A DNA stretch of 64,000 nt from Martinezella lusitana (GTDB lineage Bacteria; Pseudomonadota; Alphaproteobacteria; Rhizobiales; Rhizobiaceae): assembly GCF_900094565.1 (NCBI RefSeq), contig NZ_FMAF01000002.1:124001-188000 (forward strand). Direction: 5' to 3'. Below the pieces are notes generated by a model. It ran no database searches and was not told the origin of the DNA. It saw nothing but the letters and a program-made list of their open reading frames with translations. Below, piece by piece: positions 48,720 through 58,500 of the stretch. The position numbers and the translations under genes are program-made. How positions within the stretch are numbered: the first letter of the stretch is position 1; each line of letters starts with the position of its first letter.

Positions 48720-48747
48720 TAAAAGCTCAAAGAAGGGAACGAAAACA

Positions 48748-50388
48748 ATGATGATTACCAGAATGAACCGCAGCTTCCGCGTCCTTACGGCCGGTGTTGC
48801 TCTCTCTATTCTGACAATGGCCGTGCCGAGCGCTTTTGCCGCAACGCCGAAGGACACGCTGGTCGAAGGTTTTTCCTTCGACGACATTCTGAGCATGGAC
48901 CCGGCGGAAGCCTATGAACTTTCCGCTGCCGAAATCACCGGCAACAGCTACAGCCTGCTCGTTCGCCTCGATATCAAAGACACCTCCAAGATCCAGGGCG
49001 ATCTTGCCGAGAGCTGGTCGGTTTCCGATGATCATCTGACCTATACGTTCAAGCTGAAGCCCGGCCTGAAATTCGCCTCCGGCAATCCGATCACCGCCGA
49101 TGATGTGGCATGGTCCTTCGAGCGCGTCGTCAAGATCAACAAGAGCCCGGCCTTCATTCTTACCCAGTTCGGCTTGACCGGCGACAATGTGACGGAAAAG
49201 GCCAAGGCCACCGATCCGAATACCTTCGTCTTCACCGTCGACAAGCCCTACGCACCGAGCTTCGTGCTGAACTGCCTGACCGCGACCGTCGCCGAAGTGG
49301 TCGACAAGAAGCTGGTGCTGCAGCACGTCAAGCCGGTGACGCCATCGGCCGACAGCAAATACGACAACGACTTCGGCAATGGCTGGCTGAAGACCGGTTT
49401 TGCCGGCTCCGGCCCGTTCAAGCTGCGTGAATGGCGCGCCAACGAAGCCGTCGTCCTCGAGCGCAACGACAATTACTACGGCGAAAAGCCGAAGCTCGCC
49501 CGCGTCATCTACCGCTTCATGAAGGAAAGCTCGGCGCAGCGTCTGGCGCTGGAGAACGGCGATATCGACGTTGCCCGCAACCTGTCGCCGACCGATCTCG
49601 CAGCCATCGAGAAGAACGCCCAGCTTGCCTCCACCAACGCGCCGAAGGGCACGATCTACTACATCAGCCTCAACCAGAAGAACCCGAACCTTGCCAAGCC
49701 GGAAGTGCAGCAGGCGTTCAAGTACCTTGTCGATTACGATGCCATCGGCAAGACCCTGATCAAGGGTATCGGCGAAATCCATCAGACCTTCGAGCCGAAG
49801 GGCCTGCTCGGTGCGCTGGATGAAAATCCGTTCAAGCTCGATATCGCCAAGGCCAAGGAACTGCTCGCCAAGGCCGGCTTGCCCAACGGCTTCTCCGTGA
49901 CCATGGACGTGCGCAGCATCGAGCCGGATACCGGTGTCGCCACATCGATCCAGCAGACGCTCGGCCAGGCAGGCATCAAGGTGGAGATCATCCCCGGCGA
50001 CGGCAAGCAGAAGCTGACCAAATATCGCGCCCGCAATCACGACATCTATTTCGGCAACTGGGGCAACGACTATTGGGATCCCCATTCCAACGCCGATACC
50101 TTCACGACCAACGACGACAATTCTGACGGCAGCTCGAACAAGACGCTCTCCTGGCGCAATACCTGGACGACGCCTGAGTTGGAGAAGGAAACCAAGGCAG
50201 CGCTGTTCGAGGGCGATGCCGCCAAGCGTGCCGCCATGTATCAGGACATCCAGAAGAAGTTCCTGGATGCCAGCCCCTTCGTCATCCTGTTCCAGCAGAC
50301 GGAAGTTGCCGGCTATCGCAAGGACGTGAAGGACTTCAAGCTCGGTCCGACCTTCGACACCAACTTTGTCTGGCCGGTGTCAAAGTGA
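48748..50388 (+). CDS. Peptide ABC transporter substrate-binding protein
   Basis: A 546-residue periplasmic SBP_bac_5 protein (DppA/OppA type). Signal peptide NRSFRVLTAGVALSILTMAV...AFA. The mature protein shows SFDDILSMDPAEAYELSAAE, LAESWSVSDDHLTYTFKLKP, GLKFASGNPITADDVAWSFE, GSGPFKLREWRANEAVVLER and VRSIEPDTGVATSIQQTLGQ. It is the first gene of the transporter after the dipeptidase, with which it probably shares a transcript. Confidence 0.92.
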   Translation: MMITRMNRSFRVLTAGVALSILTMAVPSAFAATPKDTLVEGFSFDDILSMDPAEAYELSAAEITGNSYSLLVRLDIKDTSKIQGDLAESWSVSDDHLTYTFKLKPGLKFASGNPITADDVAWSFERVVKINKSPAFILTQFGLTGDNVTEKAKATDPNTFVFTVDKPYAPSFVLNCLTATVAEVVDKKLVLQHVKPVTPSADSKYDNDFGNGWLKTGFAGSGPFKLREWRANEAVVLERNDNYYGEKPKLARVIYRFMKESSAQRLALENGDIDVARNLSPTDLAAIEKNAQLASTNAPKGTIYYISLNQKNPNLAKPEVQQAFKYLVDYDAIGKTLIKGIGEIHQTFEPKGLLGALDENPFKLDIAKAKELLAKAGLPNGFSVTMDVRSIEPDTGVATSIQQTLGQAGIKVEIIPGDGKQKLTKYRARNHDIYFGNWGNDYWDPHSNADTFTTNDDNSDGSSNKTLSWRNTWTTPELEKETKAALFEGDAAKRAAMYQDIQKKFLDASPFVILFQQTEVAGYRKDVKDFKLGPTFDTNFVWPVSK

Positions 50389-50409
50389 TAATCCGGCAGG
50401 ATTAGTCCT

Positions 50410-51477
50410 TTGAGCACTGTCGAGCGGAAAATGCAGGTGCGGCCCAAGAAGGGCCGTGCCGCTCCTTTTTTCATGGGTCTGCTGCGATTCCTCGTCGTTG
50501 CGATCACGACCTATCTCGGCCTTCTGGCCGTCACCTTCTTCATCGGACGGGTGATCCCGATCGATCCGGCGCTGGCGATTGCCGGCGATCATGCGCCTGC
50601 GCAGGTGATTGATCGCCTGCGCCGCGAAATGCATCTCGATCAGCCGCTGTACCAGCAGTTCTACTACTATCTGGTGAGCGCGCTTACCGGCGATTTCGGC
50701 ACGTCGGTGCTGACGACCAATCCGGTCATGGACGACATCAAGCGCGTCTTTCCGGCGACGATGGAGCTTGCGACCGTCGGCACGATCATCGGTGCGATTT
50801 TCGGGGTTCCCTTCGGCGTGCTTGCCGCCGTGCGCCGCAACAGTTTCATCGACCAGATCGTCCGCGTCATCGGCCTCGTCGGCTATTCCGTGCCGGTCTT
50901 CTGGCTGGCCATGGTGTCGCTGGTCATCTTCTATGCGAAGCTGAATTGGGTGGCCTATCCCGGCCGCATCGACATCGCCTACGAATATACCTTCACGCCG
51001 ATCACCGGCTTCTATCTGCTCGACAGCGCTCTGCAGGGGCAGTGGGACGTCTTCTGGGACGTCTTCCGCCACATCATCCTGCCGGCGTCGTTGCTCGGCT
51101 ATTTCTCGCTCGCCTATATCAGTCGCATGACGCGCAGCTTCATGCTGAACGAACTGGGCCAGGAATATATCGTCGCTGCCCGCGCAAAGGGTCTTTCGGA
51201 GACGCGGGTGATCTGGGGCCATGCCCTGCGCAGCGCAGCGGTGCCGCTGATCACGGTGATCGCGCTGTCCTATGCCGGACTGCTGGAGGGTTCGGTGCTG
51301 ACGGAGATCGTGTTCTCTTGGCCGGGTATCGGCTTCTACATCACCAGTTCGCTGCGCAATGCCGACATGAACGCCGTTCTCGGCGGCACAATCGTCGTCG
51401 GCACGGTCTTCATCGGCATCAACCTGTTCTCCGATCTGCTCTATCGGACCCTCGACCCAAGGACGCGACGTAAATGA
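50410..51477 (+). CDS. Peptide ABC transporter permease (DppB type)
   Basis: A 355-residue inner-membrane permease with six hydrophobic segments. The DppB features are IDPALAIAGDHAPAQVIDRL, RREMHLDQPLYQQFYYYLVS, ALTGDFGTSVLT and the EAA-type loop VAARAKGLSETRVIWGHALR. The start is a TTG at 50410 preceded by AGGA; an ATG at 50431 is also possible. It overlaps the next gene by four bases. Confidence 0.92.
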   Translation: MSTVERKMQVRPKKGRAAPFFMGLLRFLVVAITTYLGLLAVTFFIGRVIPIDPALAIAGDHAPAQVIDRLRREMHLDQPLYQQFYYYLVSALTGDFGTSVLTTNPVMDDIKRVFPATMELATVGTIIGAIFGVPFGVLAAVRRNSFIDQIVRVIGLVGYSVPVFWLAMVSLVIFYAKLNWVAYPGRIDIAYEYTFTPITGFYLLDSALQGQWDVFWDVFRHIILPASLLGYFSLAYISRMTRSFMLNELGQEYIVAARAKGLSETRVIWGHALRSAAVPLITVIALSYAGLLEGSVLTEIVFSWPGIGFYITSSLRNADMNAVLGGTIVVGTVFIGINLFSDLLYRTLDPRTRRK

Positions 51478-52406
51478 CGGCGACCGCTGAGACCACCCAC
51501 CTCGGCTGGCGTGACTGGCTGCTGTCCGACCGGCCGCAGTCGCGCCGGCAGGCAAGGCTCGGGCGTGCCTATGTCACCTGGCGGCAATTCTCCGCCAATC
51601 GCCTGGCCGTTGTCGGATTGCTGATCATCATTGCGCTCGTGCTGGTGGCAGCGCTTGCCGATGTCATCGCGCCGCATTCGCCCGTCATCGGCGATCTGAC
51701 CAATGCCTATCTGAAGCCTCCGGGCACGCCGGGCTATCTTCTCGGCACGGATGATCTCGGGCGCGACATCCTTTCCCGCCTCATCTACGGTTCGCGGTGG
51801 ACGCTCTACATCGTCGTGCTGGTGGCGATCATATCGGCGCCGATCGGGCTCATCATCGGCATGGTTTCCGGCTACCTGGGCGGCTGGGTCGACACCGTGC
51901 TGATGCGCATCACAGACATCTTCCTCGCCTTCCCGAAGCTGGTGCTGGCGCTCGCCTTTGCCGGTGCGCTCGGGGCGGGCATCGAGAACGCCGTCATTGC
52001 CATCGCGATCACCTCCTGGCCGCCCTATGCGCGTCTGGCGCGGGCGGAAACGATGACGGTGCGTCACTCCGATTATATCGCCGCCGTGCAGCTCATGGGC
52101 GCCTCGTCGCTGCGCATCATCTTCCGCCACATCATGCCGCTGTGCATCTCCTCGGTGATCGTGCGTGTGACGCTCGATATGGCCGGCGTCATCCTGACCG
52201 CGGCCGGTCTCGGCTTTCTCGGCCTCGGCGCGCAGCCGCCCCTGCCGGAATGGGGCGTCATGATCGCAAACGGCTTCAAATATTATCTCGACCAGTGGTG
52301 GGTGGCGGCCATGCCCGGCATTGCGATCCTGATCGTCAGCCTCGGCTTCAACCTGCTCGGCGACGGTCTGCGCGACGCGCTCGATCCGAAGGAGAGCGGC
52401 CAATGA
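51474..52406 (+). CDS. Peptide ABC transporter permease (DppC type)
   Basis: A 310-residue permease of the DppC/OppC type, with the N-terminal OppC-N segment (WRQFSANRLAVVGLLIIIAL), LGTDDLGRDILSRLIYGSRW, GMVSGYLGGWVDTVLMRITD, FLAFPKLVLALAFAGALGAG and the EAA loop YIAAVQLMGASSLRIIFRHI. It overlaps both neighbours by four bases (ATGA), indicating tight translational coupling. Confidence 0.93.
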   Translation: MTATAETTHLGWRDWLLSDRPQSRRQARLGRAYVTWRQFSANRLAVVGLLIIIALVLVAALADVIAPHSPVIGDLTNAYLKPPGTPGYLLGTDDLGRDILSRLIYGSRWTLYIVVLVAIISAPIGLIIGMVSGYLGGWVDTVLMRITDIFLAFPKLVLALAFAGALGAGIENAVIAIAITSWPPYARLARAETMTVRHSDYIAAVQLMGASSLRIIFRHIMPLCISSVIVRVTLDMAGVILTAAGLGFLGLGAQPPLPEWGVMIANGFKYYLDQWWVAAMPGIAILIVSLGFNLLGDGLRDALDPKESGQ

Positions 52407-53236
52407 CGACGATGTTGACCGTAGAAAACCTGAGGGTTCGTTATCCGACGCGCACGGGCGTCATCGAAGCGGTGCGCGGCGTGTCCTTCACGCTCGGCCG
52501 CGAAAGGCTCGGCATCGTCGGCGAAAGCGGCTCCGGCAAGTCGCAGACGGGCCGGGCTATCATGGGCCTGACGCCGCCGCACGCTCTCGTCAGCGCCGAC
52601 ACGCTGAATTTCAGCGGTATCGAGCTGCTGTCGGTCTCGGCCAAGGAGCGGCGGTCTTTGCGCGGCAAGCGCATCGCCATGGTGCTGCAGGATCCGAAAT
52701 ATTCGCTCGATCCTGTCATGCCCATCGGCCGGCAGATCACCGAGACGCTGCGCACGCATGAGAAGGTGGGCAGGGGAGAAGCGCGCGACCGCGCCATGGC
52801 GATGTTGGAGGCCGTGCAGATCCGCGATCCCAAGCGCGTCTACGACCTGCATCCGCATGAAGTATCGGGCGGCATGGGCCAGCGTGTGATGATTGCGATG
52901 ATGCTGATTGCCGGGCCTGAGCTTCTGATCGCCGACGAGCCGACATCCGCTCTCGATGTCACCGTGCAGCTCGATGTGCTCAGGATCATGGACAAGCTGG
53001 TGTCGGAGCGCGGCATGGGACTGATTTTCGTGTCACACGACCTGCGGCTGGTTTCCTCCTTCTGCGATCGCGTGATCGTCATGTATGCAGGCAAGGTCGT
53101 GGAGGAAATCAAGGCTTCCGAGCTCAATAACGCCCAGCATCCCTATACGCGCGGTCTGCTGAATTGCATGCCGGTCATCGGCGAGAACCGCCATCCATTG
53201 CCGGTTCTCGATCGCAAGCCGGAGTGGGCGGCATGA
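52403..53236 (+). CDS. Peptide ABC transporter ATP-binding protein (DppD type)
   Basis: A 277-residue ABC ATPase: Walker A GESGSGKSQTGRAIMG, Q-loop MVLQDPKYSLDPVM, signature VSGGMGQRVMIAMML, Walker B LLIADEPTSALDVTVQLDVL and switch IFVSHDL. C-terminal PYTRGLLNCMPVIGE is the oligopeptide-transporter extension. The signature lacks the second Gln (GGMGQR instead of GGMRQR), a common variation. Starts in the ATGA overlap with the permease gene. Confidence 0.93.
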   Translation: MTTMLTVENLRVRYPTRTGVIEAVRGVSFTLGRERLGIVGESGSGKSQTGRAIMGLTPPHALVSADTLNFSGIELLSVSAKERRSLRGKRIAMVLQDPKYSLDPVMPIGRQITETLRTHEKVGRGEARDRAMAMLEAVQIRDPKRVYDLHPHEVSGGMGQRVMIAMMLIAGPELLIADEPTSALDVTVQLDVLRIMDKLVSERGMGLIFVSHDLRLVSSFCDRVIVMYAGKVVEEIKASELNNAQHPYTRGLLNCMPVIGENRHPLPVLDRKPEWAA

Positions 53237-53982
53237 CGGTGGCGCTCGCGGTTGACGGCCTCAGCGTCGTCTATGATGGTTACTACGCTCTCGATGCCGT
53301 CAGCGTCGAGGTGAACAAGGGCGAATCCTTCGGTCTGGTCGGCGAATCCGGTTCCGGCAAGTCGACGCTGCTGCGCGCTGTCGCGGGCCTTGCGCCCGTC
53401 AGCGATGGCAGGATCCGCATCGGCGGCGAGCAGTTGAAGGGAGCAAAACGCAGCAAGGCTTTCTATCGCCAGGTGCAGATGGTGTTCCAGGACCCCTATG
53501 GCTCCCTGCATCCGCGCCAGACGATCGATCGGCTGCTGCTGGAGCCGCTGGTGATCCATGGTATCGGCGACGGCGAAAAGCGCATTGCGAGGGCGCTCGA
53601 TGAAGTGGGTCTCGGAACCGGCTTTCGCTTCCGCTATCCGCACCAGCTCTCCGGTGGCCAGCGTCAGCGCGTCGCCATTGCCCGCGCTCTGATCGTCGAA
53701 CCCTCCATCCTTTTGCTCGACGAGCCGACGTCGGCGCTGGATGCTTCGGTGCAGGCCGAGGTGCTCAATCTGCTCGAACAGATACGCAAGGACCGCCATC
53801 TGACCTTCGTCATGGTGAGCCACGATCTCGGCGTCGTCACGCATATGTGCGAACGTCTCGCTGTCATGCGCAACGGCGCCGTTGTCGAGCGGCTGAGTGC
53901 AAAAGACCTGGCGGCGGGCGACGTGAAGGAAGACTATACGCGCAATCTGATGATCGCCAGCAAGGGCTTCGTCCGCACCTGA
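53233..53982 (+). CDS. Peptide ABC transporter ATP-binding protein (DppF type)
   Basis: A 249-residue ABC ATPase: Walker A GESGSGKSTLLRAVAG, Q-loop MVFQDPYGSLHPRQTIDRLL, signature LSGGQRQRVAIARAL, Walker B ILLLDEPTSALDASVQAEVL and switch MVSHDL. Length is short because the C-terminal oligopeptide extension is mostly missing. Last gene of the operon; starts in a four-base overlap with the preceding ATPase gene. No hairpin terminator seen after it. Confidence 0.93.
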   Translation: MTVALAVDGLSVVYDGYYALDAVSVEVNKGESFGLVGESGSGKSTLLRAVAGLAPVSDGRIRIGGEQLKGAKRSKAFYRQVQMVFQDPYGSLHPRQTIDRLLLEPLVIHGIGDGEKRIARALDEVGLGTGFRFRYPHQLSGGQRQRVAIARALIVEPSILLLDEPTSALDASVQAEVLNLLEQIRKDRHLTFVMVSHDLGVVTHMCERLAVMRNGAVVERLSAKDLAAGDVKEDYTRNLMIASKGFVRT

Positions 53983-54144
53983 TCGGACGGTCTCCAGACC
54001 CCGCGCGCTCGTTAACGAATGGCCCATCGAAACACGACCAATCGTATAGACTATTGACACCCGCCGCAATTATGTCATGATCTCGTTAATAGCAGTTAAC
54101 TTTCGTGATCCCGATCAAGGGTCAGACGTTAAGTGGAGGCAGGC

Positions 54145-54333
54145 ATGTTTTTCATGGGTGGCATGACCATGGGCTATCTTCATCCGCCGGTGCCGGCGAA
54201 AGAGGAACGCGTAGGGGCCGCCGCTCTTTCGGAAGAAAACAGCCGCCGCCGGACAGGTCCTGCCGAAGAGCAGGTCGCTGATGCAAGCGCCATAGAGCGC
54301 AGTTTGATTTGGGCTCGCCGCATTCTCTGCTGA
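54145..54333 (+). CDS. Small hypothetical protein
   Basis: A 62-residue protein: a Met/Gly-rich hydrophobic N-terminus (MFFMGGMTMGYLHPPVPAKE), an Ala/Glu-rich middle and a C-terminus IERSLIWARRILC. GTGGAGGCAGGC is a strong ribosome binding site, which supports translation. A TTGACA (54054-54059) stands about 90 bases upstream. No family recognised. Confidence 0.5.
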   Translation: MFFMGGMTMGYLHPPVPAKEERVGAAALSEENSRRRTGPAEEQVADASAIERSLIWARRILC

Positions 54334-54499
54334 TTTTGGCTTTGCCGATCTTTCGGGCCCCTAGCAGTCCAGTGGTTTAATTTTTCTCAGACGGAGTTCT
54401 GGACGGAAATTCATGTCTACCTAATTGATAGGAAATATATGAATATCCGCCTTGGGCTTGGCCCATGAGATATAAATAAAAAACGAACGGAGGCAACAC

Positions 54500-54658
54500 A
54501 TGGCGAATTTGGGTATATCGAATACGCATGTGAATCAGTTCGATGGTTCCAAGCGCGCCGCGAAGACGCGGCACAAGATACAGATGGCGATTCATGTCGT
54601 TCTGTTTTCCGCGGCGTTTCTTTTCGTCGCGGCCATTGTTTGCGGCATCGTTGTTTAA
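54500..54658 (+). CDS. 52-residue membrane peptide
   Basis: A short gene reading MANLGISNTHVNQFDGSKRA, AKTRHKIQMAIHVV and then a hydrophobic segment LFSAAFLFVAAIVCGIVV to the TAA. The basic stretch KRAAKTRHK before the membrane segment predicts N-in topology with a single span at the C-terminus. ACGGAGGCAACAC before the ATG is a very good ribosome binding site. The codon choice is GC-rich like that of real genes. No known family; a small tail-anchored regulatory peptide is possible. Confidence 0.6.
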   Translation: MANLGISNTHVNQFDGSKRAAKTRHKIQMAIHVVLFSAAFLFVAAIVCGIVV

Positions 54659-55560
54659 ACACGCTGTTCGCGAGGCGGTTGGCGTGACCGCCATCTGCGA
54701 CGATGCAGACCATTCCTATAATATAAAGTGCTGACAAGCGTGGCTGACTGCGATGTCGAGCCGCGTCGTTTGGGTATGCTGCTTTTCAAACCTCCATTTC
54801 CACTTGGGACAATTCCTCTCCATCCGACTCACTGAACTTTGCCGGACAAAGAAAATTTGCCCGACCCGATGGTATACGCCTCGTGAAAACAGTAAGCTTC
54901 CCGCAAAGATGAGAGAGATTTCGGGAGGCGGCCGGGCGCAATCAGGCGTTTGGCGGCATGTAGAATGCCAAGTAACCCTTGCGCGCAGGTGCGTCGCGCT
55001 TCCCAGGCTCGAAATGAGCGTGACTTTGTCATCGCGGGATGGCGACGAGTAGGTTTTGCGGTGTCTCCGTTTCAGGCGGTAGCTCGCTTATGGTCAGCCA
55101 ATCGGCCTTAATCGCTTCCGGAGCCGATGCGTCCCGAAAGGAATTTGCGAATCTTTTGAGGGGGTTCAGTTTAAGTTCATCTTCTGCGGGATATTGAGGG
55201 TTCAATATGCCGAACCATGCTGAATTTCCGCAATTGGATGAATCAGCCCAAGGAGAATGCCTCATGACCTTGATCGATTGTCGTTGACGTGTGCGGATCG
55301 CGGCCGGAACCATTTAGCCGCATATCCAGTTTCACGGACACTTCCTTTGGGATGATGGAAATCGCCATTATTCTCAAAAACCGCCCGTGAAAATCTTCGC
55401 CTCTATATGTTTGTTCTAAGCTGTCACCTCGAATTCACCCCCTTCGCCCGCCGGGAAGCGAAGCAAAAGGGTCCAGATGCGTGAATTCTTGTGTCAGGCA
55501 GGGCAAAAACGATAAAGGCGGCAATGCCACTCACTCTGTTTGGACCCAGAACCCGAATCC
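54659..55560. other. Region upstream of ndvB without confident gene
   Basis: 902 bases with no supported gene and lower GC than the flanks. On the minus strand 55029-55265 is open for 78 residues (MRHSPWADSSNCGNSAWFGI ... PETETPQNLLVAIPR). Its composition is protein-like, but it lacks a recognised family and a convincing ribosome binding site; it may be a decayed gene. The ndvB promoter should lie in the last few hundred bases. Confidence 0.35.
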
Positions 55561-58500
55561 ATGACATCTCAAAATCTCTCCACCGTTACGCCGCGCGATT
55601 CTGAAGCCAAGCAGATCGATCACAACGATGCGATCCGCGCGACCTATTTCTCCAACGAGCAGATACGGGAATGCGGCGCGACCTTCGCCCGCAATGGCGC
55701 CAACACCAAGCTGCCGGGCTTTGCACCGTTCGACTTCTTTGCGCGACACAAGGAGAACGAAAAAGAGATTCTGCGCGTCTATCGCTCGGCCAATGCCGAT
55801 GTCGACGCCGGTGAATCGATCACGCCGGCCGCCGAATGGCTGCTCGACAACCACTACATCATCGAAGAAGCCATTCAGGAAGTCCGCCGCGATTTCCCGA
55901 AGAAATTCTACGATCAGCTGCAGACGATCACCCTCGGCGGCATGGTCATGCCGCGCACGATGGCGCTGGCCTGGCTCTATGTCGCCCATACGCACAGCAC
56001 GGTTTCCGGTCCGGGCCTGCTGGCGCTGGTCGAAGGCTTCCAGTCGGTAGAGATGCTGAAGATCGGCGAGCTCTGGGCCGTTCCGTCGCTGGTGCGATAT
56101 ATTCTCGTCGACAATCTGCGCCGCATTTCGAGCCGCGTCGAGCAGAGCCGTCTCACGCGCAAAAAGGCCAATGCCGCCGTCGACGAGCTGATCCGCCTCA
56201 ACGACGAGGCCAAGGTCGCCGAATTCCTGAAGACACTCGAGCCCTATACGTCGGACAATACCTTCGCCACGCAGTTCCTCTATCGCCTGCGCGACGGCTC
56301 GCACACTTCAGGCCTTGCCGTCACCTGGATGGAAAAGCGGCTGACCGAAGCCGGCACCGACGCCGAAAGCGTCATGATGGCCGAGCACAATCGGCTGTCA
56401 TCAGGCAACGTGACGATGGGCAACATCATCAAGAGCCTGCGCCTGATCGACGACACAGACTGGTCGGTCTGGGTGGAAGACGTCAGTGCGGTCGACAAGC
56501 TGCTGTGGGACGAGACCGACTATGCCAAGCTCGATCCGGGCTCGCGCAACAGCTATCGCCGCCGCATTGAAAAGCTTGCGCGCCGTTCCGAAAAGACCGA
56601 AATGGAGATCGCCCAGGTCGCCATGGCGATGACCGCGGCGGCGACGGCGTCCGGCGAACATGAGCCCCATGAGCCGAATATCGGCGATTTCATCATAGGC
56701 CAGCAAACGGAGAAGCTGGAGAAGGCGATCGGCTATCGTCCGCCGATATCGACGAGCTTCGTGCGCCAGTGGCGCAAGCTCAACTGGCTGGCGATCGCGG
56801 CGCCGGTGCTGTTTCTCACCGCCGTGGTGCTAGGCGTCGTCGGCTATTACATGATCCAGGCCGGCATGGGCTGGGCTGAAACCGTCATCCTGCTGCTGAT
56901 GTTCTCGCTGCCGGCCTCCGAGGGTGCGACCGGTCTCTTCAATTTCGTCGTCACCATGTATCTGACGCCGGCGCGCCTCGTCGGCTACGAATACAAGGAA
57001 GGCATTCCGGAAGAAGCCCGCACGCTTGTGGTCGTGCCGACCCTGATCGGCAATCGCGACAGCGTCGACGAGCTCGTCCGCAATCTCGAGGTTCACTACC
57101 TGGCCAATCCGCGCGGCGAAGTCTATTACGCGCTGCTCAGCGACTGGCCTGATAGCCAGGAGGAAGAGAGCGAGCGCGATCTGGAAATCCTGGACTACGC
57201 CCGCCGCGAAGTGGCTAATCTCGCAGCCCGCTACGACGAGGACGGCAAGCAGCGCTTTTACCTGCTGCATCGCCGCCGTCTCTATAATCCGGCCGAAGGC
57301 GCCTGGATGGGCTGGGAGCGCAAGCGCGGCAAGCTGCATGAGCTGAACATGCTCCTGCGCGGCGACCGCGACACCACCTTCCTGCCCGGCGCCAACACGG
57401 TGCCGAAGGATGTGCAATATGTCATGACGCTCGATTCCGATACGCGTCTGGTGCGCGATACGGTCACCAAGCTCGTCGGCAAGCTGCATCATCCGACCAA
57501 CCGGCCCGTATTCGATCCCGACAGCAAGCGCGTCGTTCGCGGTTATGGCGTGCTGCAGCCGCGCGTCACCCCGTCATTGACGACGGGCAAGGATGCGTCG
57601 GTGTTCCAGCGCGTTTTCTCGGTCAATCGCGGCCTCGACCCTTACGTCTTCGCCGTTTCCGACGTCTATCAGGATCTGGTCGAGGAAGGCACCTTCACCG
57701 GCAAGGGCCTCTATCATGTGGACGCCTTCGAGGCCTCGCTGAAGGGCAAGATCGAGGAGAATGCCGTTCTCAGCCACGACCTGCTCGAAGGCTCGATGGC
57801 GCGTTGCGCGCTGGTCACCGACTGCGAGCTCGTCGAGGATTTTCCGATCCGCTATGAGGTCGAAGTCTCGCGCCAGCATCGCTGGGCCCGCGGCGACTGG
57901 CAGCTCCTTCCCTATCTCTTCAATCCGAAGCGCGGCGTGACCGGCCTCGGCCGCTGGAAGATGGTGGACAATCTGCGTCGTTCGCTGACGCCGATCGCCT
58001 GGTTCTTCGCATCCGTTCTCGGCTGGTATTTCATGGGACCGCTTGCCGCGCTTCTGTGGCAGATCCTGCTGATCTTCTGCCTGTTCGTGGCACCGACGCT
58101 GTCGCTCATCAACGGCATCATCCCCCGCACCAGCGATATCATCGCGCGCGCCCATCTCTATACGGTCTGGACCGATATTCGCGCCGCCAATGCGCAAGTG
58201 GCTCTGCGTATCGTCTTCATCGCCGACGGCGCCTGCATCATGGCCGATGCCATCGGCCGCTCGCTCTACCGCGCCTTCGTCAGCCGCAAGCTGATGCTGC
58301 AATGGCGCACGGCCGCCAGCGCCCAGGCCGCCGCGCAGACGACGATCCTCGGCCATTATCGCGTCATGTGGCATGCGCCGGTGCTGGCGCTGCTGGCCCT
58401 CGCCTTCGCCTCGCTTTCCGGCGACAACGCCTTCTTCGTCGGCATTCCCTTTGCGCTGCTCTGGATGCTGTCGCCGGCGATCGCCTGGTATGTCAGCCAG

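Noticed and set aside
48727..50085. A 452-codon minus-strand frame opposite the peptide-binding protein gene
   Set aside because: No domain, and the plus-strand gene has signal peptide, family motifs and operon context.
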